This document shows positions 1-10,279 of a stretch of DNA of 64,000 nt, piece after piece. A program made the position numbers and the translations under genes. This stretch comes from Lobosporangium transversale (taxonomy: Eukaryota > Mortierellomycota > Mortierellomycetes > Mortierellales > Mortierellaceae): positions 496,001 through 560,000 of the forward strand of contig NW_019028991.1 of assembly GCF_002105155.1 (NCBI RefSeq). The letters are read 5' to 3'. A model generated the notes under the pieces. The model did not search any database. It was not told the DNA's origin and was given only the letters and a program-made list of their open reading frames with translations. The stretch's first letter is position 1. Each line of letters opens with the position of its first letter.

Positions 1-196
1 CCCAGCGTAGTGGTCAAGCTTGCTATTCGTCAATACTCTATCTCCCTCCTCCTACCCCCCTTCTTTCCCTTCTCTCTCTCTTTCCTCTCTCTCTCTCTCC
101 TATCTTTTTTTTTTTTTTTTTTTTTTTTTTTTGCCTACATTCTTTCTTTCTTTTACCGTTGTGCAGCTTTGTATGTCAACATTCCTCCGCTTTAAG

Positions 197-300
197 CTGT
201 GCAATAGCTGCAGTAGCTGCAGCAGATGCAAGAGCTGTAAAATAGCTGCAATAGCTGCAATAGCTGCAATAACACATAATAACACATAATAACACATATA
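197..300. repeat. Two adjoining minisatellites
   Basis: About 197-272 is an imperfect tandem array of a 9-base unit (TGCAATAGC and variants). It runs directly into about three copies of a 10-base unit (AACACATAAT) at 272-297. No gene overlaps it. Confidence 0.75.
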
Positions 301-520
301 AATATAATATATATATAATAACATTACTAACTAAATTAGTAAGAATGCATTATTATTATATAAATACTCTTGTTTAAAATAGTCTAAGTGAGTACGAATA
401 CTTCTTTTAGGCGATCACTTTTTTTTTTTTTTTTTTTTTTTTTGTATCCAAGGAAAGAAATAAAATAAAAAAGCTCTTTTGTATATCAAATTCCTTCGCG
501 TTTCTCTCTCTCTCTTTTTT

Positions 521-524
521 ATTA

Positions 525-559
<35 letters not shown>

Positions 560-560
560 G
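521..560. repeat. (TTA)n microsatellite
   Basis: About twelve nearly perfect TTA triplets lie downstream of a CT run in non-coding sequence. Confidence 0.8.
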
Positions 561-1336
561 TTTTATCTGTACTAACCTATACCAACTTATGCTAGTCTAT
601 GCCTCCACAAGCAAGGGGGAAACACAACATCACACAACACTCTATTATATATATATATACAAAAACACGCGACGCGTTTTTTTTTTTTTCTTTTTTTTTC
701 CTCATTGACATAAATGTATCCAATTTATAAAGGCTCTTAGTTTTTATCATATATATATACCAATTATTCTTTTTTCTGCGTTTCGCCTCTTTCTCTCTTT
801 CTTTCTCTCTCCATATATATATTTTTTGCTCTTGACACATTATCCTTGATCCTTATTGTTATTATTACTACTATATATATACTATTGTTATATATATATA
901 TATTTCTATTAAATACCCTGTATTGAGTTTCAATTTAATATGCCTTATTTCAGTTTATATATATATATATATATTATAGATATACCATGTCCTGTCTGAA
1001 GTTCATGCGTGTCAATTGTTTTTGTATACATGTACATACATGTACGGCATGAAGAATAGATAAATATATATGTATGCCTAATGTATAAATGTATATGTGA
1101 GCATAGTGGGTGCTTGTGCGTTTTGTAACAAAGTGGGAAGAATAAAAAAGCGTCTACAGTTTGTTCATTATGATTATCCCTCTTCTTCCCGCGACATACC
1201 ATTTGTTCAAACACCAAAGCGGGAAGAAAATGAAAAAAAAAAAAAAAAAAAAAAGCCAGTTGGTATTACTAATTGCACTTTTTTATATTTTATACTTGTA
1301 GGCTACAATTGGTCATGGAAGGGTAAAGGAAATAAC

Positions 1337-1369
<33 letters not shown>

Positions 1370-1510
1370 GAGAAGGGGTGTGTGGGAGAAAGAAACGCGA
1401 ACGAGAATGTGGTCCAAGAAGAGGAAAAAAAAAAAAAAAAAAAAAAAAACACATACACACACACAGCACTGCAGGAAAATGAAGCGAGTTATTTCGCAAT
1501 GCAATGCAAT

Positions 1511-1544
<34 letters not shown>

Positions 1545-1993
1545 ACTTTTTGGCAAATGAATTTTTTCTTTATTCGCATATCGAGCTGCTGATGAGTCCA
1601 GATGTGACGAAAAAAAAAAAAGAAAATGTCCATCTCTCTCTTTTCTCACTCCCTTTTTGAAGCCATGAAAAAGTCAGCATCTAGAATAAGTAAACAAATA
1701 AAAAAAATATAGATACATATATAAAAAAAAAAGGTAAAGTCAATCAATCAAAAGTTGTCGATCGGATTGCAAGACGAATAGGATAGAGTCCTGCATTCCT
1801 TCCTTTTTGCTCACTCTTTTTCCAGTAAACGTTTGAAGAAAAAAAAAAAAAAAAAAAAAAAAAGTTTCCTGTGTTATTGTTATTGTTTAACACACGCTAG
1901 CCGATATTACATGTAAACTATCTGTTGTACATGATCTTGGGGGGAGTGTATACAGTAGTCAAGGGTTATTTACAGCCCTTTTTTTTTATTCCA

Positions 1994-2025
<32 letters not shown>

Positions 2026-2433
2026 CTGCCTGTTTGTCTGTCTGCCTGTTTTTTTTTTTGCATTGAAGGTTTAGATGCGAGTCCGAGACTGTAGCAAACC
2101 CGATTGCTCCTTGAATGCTCCTTTTGTCCTATATTCCAATATTTGAACAACATGTGCTTTTGATGTTGCAGAGCTAAGCAAATGGCTCTTGCCCCTGGGA
2201 GCAACTCCTTTCTAGCTTTACATTTCTGCTGCTAAAGCAAATGTTAATGTTTTATTTTTTTTTTACTCTTCCCCTGTTCTTCACTCCTAGTGTTTCCTAG
2301 TGCTTTTTTTTTTCTCTCTCCTCACGACGGCTCAGATTGAGTCAAATTGGAAACTGGGCAAAGTTTAAATATATTGATTTCAGTAAAAGGTTCATTTTTA
2401 TGGTTGCACACAGTAGATTTGTCACAAATGCAA

Positions 2434-2468
<35 letters not shown>

Positions 2469-3039
2469 ATCGCTCAACTCAACAGGGTGTTGGCAATGGA
2501 TCGTTTAGCAACAAACAACCCTTGAAAATAACAGCATCAACAACATAAAAAAAAAAACTCCACGGGAAAAAAAAAAAAAAAAAAATAATCGTAAAACAGT
2601 ACCAGGGGAAGATGACGCAACAATACAAAGGTCCAAGACGGATGAGCTGGAAAAGGTTTCGCTTTAATCTGTTGCAAGTACATTTGAGGTTTTATCCGCA
2701 TCGCCACTGCATTTCATCCTTGCTCTCTTTCTCTTTTTCCTTTTCTTACTTTTACTCTCTCTCACTCTCTCATTCTCTCACTCTCTCACTCTCTCTCTCT
2801 TTTTTTTTTTTTTTTTTTTTTTGTTGTTGTTGTTATTATTGTTGTTGTTGTTGCTCTTTTTAGTGTTGCAACACGAGTGTGAGCTGTATAGATGGAGGAA
2901 GAGGAAGAGGACTAGGAGGGGCTAATCTGCATGCATTTGTTCTTTACCATGCTACTATGCTACGCCATGCTGATGTCGTGCCATGCAGTGCGCCATCCCA
3001 AAACAACAAAAAAAAAAAGAAGCCCAATCAGTTACCCTG

Positions 3040-3520
3040 TTCTCTTTCTCTTTCTCAGTCTCTCTTCTCAATGATCTTGTCGGTTTCCTCGCCAATGGTC
3101 AGCGACCTGTGGTTCCAGAATAAACTTGCACACTTCCTTCCTCCCCCTACTCTTTTAGCTCATTTAATGTAGTTGTTACTCTTGTGGTTTTTTTTTTTTT
3201 TTTTTTTTTTTCCTTTTTTCTAATCAATACAGATCCGGTTGGTTTTCAGCCTCTCATGTTTTTTTTTTTCTTTTCTTCCTCCTCCTCCTCCTCCTCCTGC
3301 ATGGCCCACATGCACCGGTCAGTGTGCATGAATCGCCTCCGAAATATGCGAAGCTTTTTCATTTGCTGAAGTCCAAATTACCTTTCCATCTGCCATAGTC
3401 CATGACCCCCGCTGCTTATCAGCGCCCCAGTCCTGCCCTTCCATCCTTGACAGCGTTGACGGCTTGCATAAACGAAGCTAGGTGAACTTCATCAATCTCA
3501 CCCTTCTTCCACAGTTGCCC

Positions 3521-3540
<20 letters not shown>
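3040..3540 (-). other. Possible exons of an unrecognised gene
   Basis: Two short minus-strand stretches look coding, unlike the surrounding simple sequence. One reads from an ATG at 3444 through a Trp/Gly-rich segment (residues such as DWGADKQRGSW) to a GTAATT donor near 3387. The other, about 3108-3044, reads SLTIGEETDKIIEKRD to a stop after a CACAG acceptor. A different frame at 3535-3419 is also open and not repetitive. I could not join these into one frame, and I recognise no family. It may be a small or decayed gene. Confidence 0.25.
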
Positions 3541-3558
<18 letters not shown>

Positions 3559-3826
3559 TCTTCTTTAGCCTTTCCCTCAACCTGGTTGCTTGTAATAAGA
3601 GTTTTGAATCTCTTCCTCTCTTTTTTTTTATTAGGTGATCCATGTTCTTTCTTTCTTTCTTTTTTTTTTTTATTACCCAAATTGTACTATACTCTTCCTT
3701 GCTTATCTTTCAACTCTTCATAGAATATCTGTCACGTCCTGCGAATTCATTTTTTTGATTCTTTACGCCACCAAAAATCAGAGGTGAACACTGGACAAGA
3801 CAATTTCTGTTCTATATCGACATGCT

Positions 3827-4205
3827 TTAATAGTAAAAGACTGCGAACGCCACTGCTGCGCACCACAACGAGTCCTAAAAGTTGATGAGAGGAAAAAAGT
3901 TATTATGGATGTTGGAGTATTATAATATTATTATTCATTTCGTCTCCATCATAACCATATCTGAAAACTCACATTAGTAAAGAATGCCTGAGCAGACCCA
4001 TCCGATTCCTGATCCCAATGACATCGAGCATCCATCCGTGCGCCACCACCGAGATTTTCACCAAGGACCACATTCACCACATACTTGTATCTACCGAGGT
4101 CGAGTTCTGGAATGCACACAACAAGACATAAACAGCCGGATAGACAGGTAGATAGACAAACAGATAGAGATAGACCATGAGAATCCACAGCACAAGAAGA
4201 TTGTT

Positions 4206-4243
<38 letters not shown>

Positions 4244-4653
4244 TTCTCACCAATGAGTTTCTGTTTGATTTCCTCTGCAATCGTTTTGGACAATTGCTGG
4301 CCTTCATCAGCACGGTAGACTTTGTTTTGAAGGTGTGTCTGAATAATCTGTTGCATGAATTTAGTGGCAACAGGTGGACGGAATCTGTTATAAAAAAAAA
4401 AAATCCGTATCATTGTGTGTGCTTGTTATGCTGGACAAATGAACCTTTTTTCTCATTTTGATTTTGAATTCGCCTACTTTTGCATGAATGTAGGTCGTAA
4501 ACTGAACGAGTCTCTGTCGGATGACATTGAAGTTCTGCTGGGTGTCATCAAGGATATATCAGAGGCATTAGATGGGTGATGTTGGTGATGTACATGCGGT
4601 GTAGTCGTAGTTATGGCAATGGTAGAAGCCATGTCATCAACGGTGGATCTCAT
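3827..4653 (-). CDS. Tctex-type dynein light chain (TCTEX1D2/DYNLT2B-like)
   Basis: Light chain of the Tctex1 family, which binds dynein intermediate chains. Four exons fit: 4653-4478, 4384-4251, 4106-3973 and 3874-3827, giving 163 residues in frame. The conserved opening is LRPTF..KFRPP and the centre is DLGRYKYVVNVVLGENLGGG followed by RCHWDQESDG. The last small exon gives FTN-DSLWCAAVAFAVFYY, the usual Tctex1 C-terminus. The second intron carries a 33-base A/T tract. The start is the first clear ATG (4653), but the frame stays open to about 4783 and an acceptor-like TTGCTCAG lies near 4741, so an upstream exon is possible. The subtype is inferred from overall similarity. Confidence 0.85.
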
Positions 4654-5260
4654 TGCTGTAATGATTCTGTCCGTGTCCTGTGCTCGTTTTTGATGTGAGG
4701 CCTTTTCTTTTTCCTTGCTTGGTTTCTTCGTGAGCTTATTCTGAGCAACGCGTCCGGTTCCGCGTTCAGGAAAGAAATGGTAATGTCAAATGAAGTGATT
4801 GGGGAAGGGAGTGGTTTTTTTTTTATAAAAGGTTATTTTTAGAAAAAAAAAAAAAAAAAAAAGAGAGGGGGAAATAAAATACAGGATGAAAAAAGCTTTG
4901 TGGAGACAGTTGTGATTGCGTGCATCGATATCCTTTGATGAAAGAACAAGAACGTTTAGTAGGACAGGTACCGAATATGTGGCCCTCTTATTGAATCCTC
5001 ACTTCAGTCTACTCATGGAGGAGAGGACCTTTCATTGTTTATTTGTTCAATGGGATGTAGTCAGCTGGTTTTACTGCCGACTGGGGTTGACCTGAATGAC
5101 AGACTGCAGGTGCCATGTTGTGCCACCAAACTGGGGAGAGGGATGAGTCTAAATTTATCCAGAGCCATGACTTCACATTTATTTAAAAAGCTTACTTTTC
5201 GGGGGTTGCGTTTTCCTCTTTCTTTTCATTTTCCCTCCATTTTTCTCATTCACTTTTCAC

Positions 5261-5292
<32 letters not shown>

Positions 5293-5481
5293 CTCATTCC
5301 AACGCTTCTTTTTTCACTTCCTCTCTCCGTTTCTCTTCTCCTCTCTCTCTTTCTTCTTTCATTCTCAATCCTTACACCAATCAATTTCTTTTCAGATAAA
5401 CTTGCTTCTAACGACCCTTCCGTTTTATTAAAAAAAAAAAATTCAAGACACCCATCAACCACCCTGCATTAATTATATTCG
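4654..5481. other. Divergent intergenic region
   Basis: This separates the minus-strand dynein light chain from the plus-strand phosphatase. It holds two A tracts, a 30-base T tract at 5264-5292 and CT-rich sequence upstream of the phosphatase. No further gene is seen apart from a possible first exon of the light chain. Confidence 0.6.
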
Positions 5482-7145
5482 ATGAATACCTCACCTGCAC
5501 ACTCCCTGCTTCTGCCACAGCTAGAGCAGAACGGGAAGAGACTCACTTCCGACATGTTGGATTCACAAGAGCTCAAGCCTGCATCCAAGTCAAGGAACAC
5601 TAACAGCATCCTTCATCGCCGTAGTCACAGTAGAAGTCCCAGCAACTGTAGTGTCGATCAAGCAGGCACTTGCACTCAGGATTGTAACGACAGCACTAAC
5701 ACTAACAGCAGCAACGCTAGGGACCACGGTAACGGAAGCCTCTTATTGAGCGATCGGCAGCAGCGCACAGTTAGAGATCGGAGTAAAAGTTGTAACAGCA
5801 ATCTGCACGGAAGTCCTCCCACGAGTCTCACGCTCAGCATCACCCCACCAAGCTTCACATCCTCATACCTGAACAGACATCCTTCATCTTCCCAATATCA
5901 CAGCAATAGCCAAGACCAACACCAGCAAAGCACTAATAACCTTTTAGGCAGTCATGGTTCCTTAGGACCATCTCTGTCTCAGCCAAGTAATCCCTTTAGA
6001 AGCGGAGTCGGAGCACGACGAGCATCCTTTAACCTTTCGAGTGGCTCCTTAAACTTCCACAACACAAGCTTCACTAGCTCTCTAGGCTCTCCATCCTCTC
6101 CATCCTACTCTACCATTGCGGTAGCACGGGCCAGGGCTCAAGCAGCAGCAGCAGTAGCAGCGGCAAGGCAAGGGGTTGCAGAAGAAGATGAAGAGGAATA
6201 CGAAAGAAGAATCAAGGCATCAGAAATCTTTCCAGGAACTTCAGTACCGACGTCCTCCTATGGATTCCAAGCACCTGTACAGAGTACCTATCCTTCACAT
6301 TATCCTCACCAGTCCCATCCAGAGCTTCCGCAAGATCTTTCTTCCTCATCGAATTCATTGTTATCAAGCGACTCCATGAGTTCGATAGAATCGACATCTG
6401 GAGTATCTGTACCCATGTCAATAACTCATCTTCAAGAGAATGCCAAGGCAGAACGAGAGATTTCAATGATCATTGACAACTTTTTATATCTTGGAGGAGA
6501 GTTAGTCGAAGAGGAGCAAATTGAGGAATTGCAGCGACTAGGGATCAAACGTGTGCTCAACATGGCAGCCAACTGTGACGATGAACTCTGGGTCAGACGG
6601 TTCAATAGCGCTGAGGAGAATGCGGCAGCATATCTCAAGGTTGGTTTATTGGACCATGTTGATCAAGACCTGAAGGAAGGGCTAGAGAAGGCAATCAAGT
6701 TCATTGGTAAGCTCATAAAGTCAAAGTTTGCTTTCTGTTTCTCGTGTGAAGCATGTTTACAGCTTTGGTGGCACCAAAAGTCCAAACAACCAAAATACAT
6801 CTCGTTTTTTATAGTTATTTATAACTTACTGACTAACTAACTCTTATAAATATATATTTAGGTTCATCAAAGGATCCTGTCTACGTTCATTGCCAAGCAG
6901 GCAAGTCAAGATCCGTCGCGACAGTCATTGGATATCTGATCCAAGGCCAAGGTTGGCCACTCAAGAGAGCATATGATCTTGTCGTTGAACGCCGACGGAT
7001 TATGTCACCTAATATTGGATTTGTATCGCAATTGATCATGTTGGAGGAGTGTATCCTAGGACAAGAGAAGGCTGGAGGATTGGTTAACTCGATGGAGGAT
7101 AGTGAAGAAGTAAATCCTACATTGCGAACCACAATCATACCTTGA
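5482..7145 (+). CDS. Dual-specificity (MAPK-type) protein phosphatase
   Basis: Cysteine-based phosphatase acting on phospho-Ser/Thr and phospho-Tyr, probably on MAP kinases. Two exons (5482-6706 and 6862-7145) give 502 residues. Residues 1-320 are Ser/Asn/Gln-rich and disordered, with an Ala-rich stretch. The catalytic domain starts near ISMIIDNFLYLGG, has the likely general-acid loop (LLDHVDQDL) just before the intron, and carries the HCQAGKSRS signature (HCx5RS) right after it. The joint reads KFIGSSKDPVYVHC. The C-terminus is typical (RRRIMSPNIGF). The single intron is 155 nt, GTAAGC to TTTAG. The substrate is inferred from resemblance to fungal MAPK phosphatases (Msg5/Pmp1 type). Confidence 0.88.
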
Positions 7146-7713
7146 ATGACCTCATAAAAAAAAAATCAAGAAAAAAAAAAAAAAAAAATGACGACAATGA
7201 TGCTTAAATTAGAGAATTTCCTATTTCCAAAGATTCTGCTCCTCCCACTTCTCTATATCTGTCATTACGCTGTAAAGAATCGCTGTATTTTTCAAATATT
7301 CATTAATGTACCCCCAATTAAAATCCTTAAATGAGATGCAGGAGTTTTTGTTAGATCTTGCTCTACTGTCATTTCCACAGGTCAAAATTAAATATGTTCA
7401 TGTGTATGATTAAAGAATATTTATTTGGAAAAAAAAAACTAATTCTGGAATGTTTAAAATAAGGGTATATAAATCTATTAGTGCTTTTTCCTTTTTTTTC
7501 TTTTCTTTTTTTTTTTTTTTTGTAGTTTATACATTTTACAGCAGGGTTGAGAAGTGAGGTGAGGTGAGGGAGAAATACAATTGAGGAATTTGAAAAAAAA
7601 TGTAATGTACAAATTGTCACAAAGAAAGTACAAGTGATAACTGATAATGATAAAGATTTGTAGATCAAAAGAGAGCAAAAACAAAACAAAAAAAAAAAGT
7701 TCCGACTGAAACA
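7146..7713. other. Convergent 3' intergenic region
   Basis: AT-rich sequence between the phosphatase stop and the stop of the minus-strand gene. It contains a 19-base A run soon after the phosphatase stop and a T tract near 7510. No coding signal is seen. Confidence 0.6.
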
Positions 7714-9762
7714 TCAGAACTGCGATGCAGGAGGAGAGAGTGTTCCTGGCATCTTGAATGATAAGGGCTCAGATGATGAAGCACGATTTAAATCAAATGA
7801 TGAAAATCTTTTGAGTTGAGATGTCTTGGATGGTGTATCAAACCAGAACGCATTACTAGAATTCAGATTTTCAGAGGACGACTTCTTCAATGTCGGTGGC
7901 ATATTCGGATTGAGAATGGTGGCAATTGCAGTGTTGAATTGAACTGTATCGGGATTCACAGCAGTTTCGACGCCAAAGACGGAGCTTACAGACTGTTCAT
8001 TAGGAGGTGTGATCAGATTCAAAGTCGAAGAAGAAACTTGTTCCTGTTGGTGGTCTGTGAGTGACAGAAAAAGGCTGGAGAGCTCTCTCTTGCGTAAAGC
8101 AGGTCTCTCGGGCGTAAGATTCCCATGTTCATTGTCTAGGAGCGCCATGCTCGAGTTTTCTCTCTTGAGCATGCAGGGGAAACGAGGTCGAGGAGACCCA
8201 GAGACTGAGGAAGGAGAAAACTGGTGCTGTCCCAGGGATGTGATGCGAGGACGTCTGGGAGAAAAGGAGGTTCGCTTGGGTGAGGGTCGCCTTGGGGAAG
8301 GAACTTGGGCAGTTTCAAAGGCATTATTGTCACTGTCACCTTGGGCACTATTGGAGTCGAATGAAGGCGACCATGAAGAGGATAAGGACGAAGAGGAAGG
8401 AGGCGAATACCGAGCAGATAGGAAAGCAGGGCGGACTGGTGAGGGGGGTGCGTCTTGGAAAGTAAAAGGGGAGCCGAGGGAGGGAGAATTAGAGGGACTC
8501 CATGTAGGACTACGGATGGGGCTGCTGGTAGGGCTGCTGAAAGTAAAAGGTGGGCTTAGAATCGAGCTGTTGGGAGAACCATTGCCCATGAGACGATCCA
8601 GACTGGATGCAACATCCTGAAACTGCTGCGAAGCACAGAACAAGGTTGTGTCTTGCGAGTTGTCATCGTCATTGTCTTCACCTTGATCATGTATCTGGGG
8701 GCCAAAGGAACTGGATAGTGGCGGTTGAGATAGTGTGGAGAAAAGAGGGTTTGTGGGTGATAGAATCGGCGATAGGACAATAGGACTCGTGGACTGGTCA
8801 AAGCGTTCATCAAGGCTAAAATGTGGATGTTCCGTATTTTTGGTTTCGTCAAAGCGCACTTTCCTCTCATGAACGGTGGCGTGTGCGTCCACTCGAACTC
8901 GTTTTGCCTTCTTACGGCCTTGCACAGCAAGCGTAGGAGGAGAGCCCAGGGTGGTAACTGAGAAGACAGAGGATAGACTATTGGATGATGTTGCGTTAAG
9001 GTCGAGGACGTCATGGATATCTCTACCATCCTGAGCGTGCTCATCCTCCTCTTCTATATGGTCGTCCATGTCACTGTCAGAGCCATCTCCATCGTTACTG
9101 TTGTCGTCCATACTTTCGACAGAAAAGTTGCTATTGCTGTCAAGACTTGCGGTATTTTGAGCGGACCGATGCTCTAGCTCCCAATAGTGTTTCGCGGAAG
9201 CTCTAAGGTAGTTTTCATTTATGGTAGTATTGCGCTTGGTGGCGAGGCGAACGTTGCATTCTTCAGAGGTCTCGTCTGATAAGATGGGTTCCTCACGGAA
9301 CAGTCTGCTCTTTCGGGCTCGCTGTGGCCTGTTCAAAGGGCGAACAGCGCTATTTGGTGCCAAGAAGGTGAATGACATTGCCTTCAGTATATGGCAGTAA
9401 GCAATATTATTATTTCTTTTCAAATGGTCAGACACTGAGAGTGGTTGTCGAGGAGGCGGCAGATCAGAGGAAAAAGAGGATGTTGTTGTACTTTCAACTG
9501 ATGTGATGGATGACGAAAATGGGGTTGTGTTTATAATGAATTTCGGAGAAAAACTGTAGGATAAAAAGAGGGCGAGAAGAGAGAGAAAGAGAACGTTTGT
9601 GTGAGTGTGTGGATGTGGGTGATGTGGAATGAGAAAGGCGAAGAGGAAGCTAGAAATATGAATTACTCTCTTTCTCTTGTTTGTCGAGGGAAGTTAAAGG
9701 TGGAATGATGGAGAAAAGTCACCGCAAACAAAGCTTTTATACCTTGAAAGGCGGCAAATCAT
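7714..9762 (-). CDS. Disordered protein with RVxF-like motif
   Basis: I do not recognise a family. The main exon encodes a Ser/Pro-rich, mostly disordered protein with dense SP/TP sites (SPIRSPTWSPSNSPSLGSPF), which suggests proline-directed phosphorylation. A basic KKAKRVRVD segment is a possible nuclear signal, and ERKVRFDE fits the RVxF docking motif for protein phosphatase 1; both are inferences from short motifs. An in-frame ATG lies at 9378. The coding-looking sequence continues upstream (FSPKFIINTTPFSSS), so I prefer an acceptor at 9553 joined to a 20-nt first exon at 9762-9743, giving 619 residues in frame. A 54-nt piece (9432-9379) could be a further short intron. Confidence 0.7.
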
Positions 9763-10067
9763 CAATGGGACGGCTTCGATTGACGTTTCTCTTTTTTTGG
9801 AAATTCGTTTAATTCTTGCAACATCAAGCTCTGCATTTATGAGAGAAAGATTTCTTGCAAATATAGAGTGAGCCTATGATTTCTAAATCAATCAATAGCC
9901 ACATCCACTATTGTTGGTCGTGTGCTGTATTGCACAAATTTTGAAAAAAAGGGTCTGTTGATCTGTTCTGTTGGACTTGACTGCACGATGGAAAGTTTCA
10001 TTTTTCTCATTCATTCTTTCCTCATTCATACCATCCTCTCATTCCCATATTCACCCTTCTTTGCCAT

Positions 10068-10112
<45 letters not shown>

Positions 10113-10279
10113 TTTTATTTTTCCCATCTCTTAACTTGTGTGTATTCATTACCACTCTCCTGAGAAAAGAGACTTTTGCCATCCTGCTCATCTATACACA
10201 GTATTGCAAAATCCGTTGAGTATACCCTTACAGACACAAAAACCTTGCCACCGACTCTGGGACAACTGTTGCTGACAGG
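9763..10279. promoter_or_regulatory. Divergent promoter region with 41-base T tract
   Basis: Shared upstream region of the minus-strand disordered-protein gene and the plus-strand phosphate transporter. It contains the longest homopolymer of the window, T from about 10070 to 10110. No recognised operator was found. Confidence 0.5.
10070..10110. repeat. 41-base T tract
   Basis: The longest uninterrupted homopolymer in the window, in the region upstream of the phosphate transporter. Confidence 0.9.

Larger units (their letters stand above)
1..3000. other. Low-complexity, gene-poor stretch
   Basis: I see no convincing gene here. The stretch holds at least ten A or T tracts of 20-35 bases, CT-rich runs, TA runs and short tandem repeats. 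The open frames on both strands are translated homopolymers (poly-Phe or poly-Lys) and were not called as genes. Confidence 0.7.

Noticed and set aside
1097-1660. Long frames rich in Lys/Phe in 1-5 kb
   Set aside because: They are translations of A/T homopolymers and CT repeats, with no family, no splice logic and frames changing at every tract.
8009-8620. 203-codon plus-strand frame opposite the disordered-protein gene
   Set aside because: Antisense shadow of an SP-rich coding exon; the codon pattern follows the minus-strand gene.
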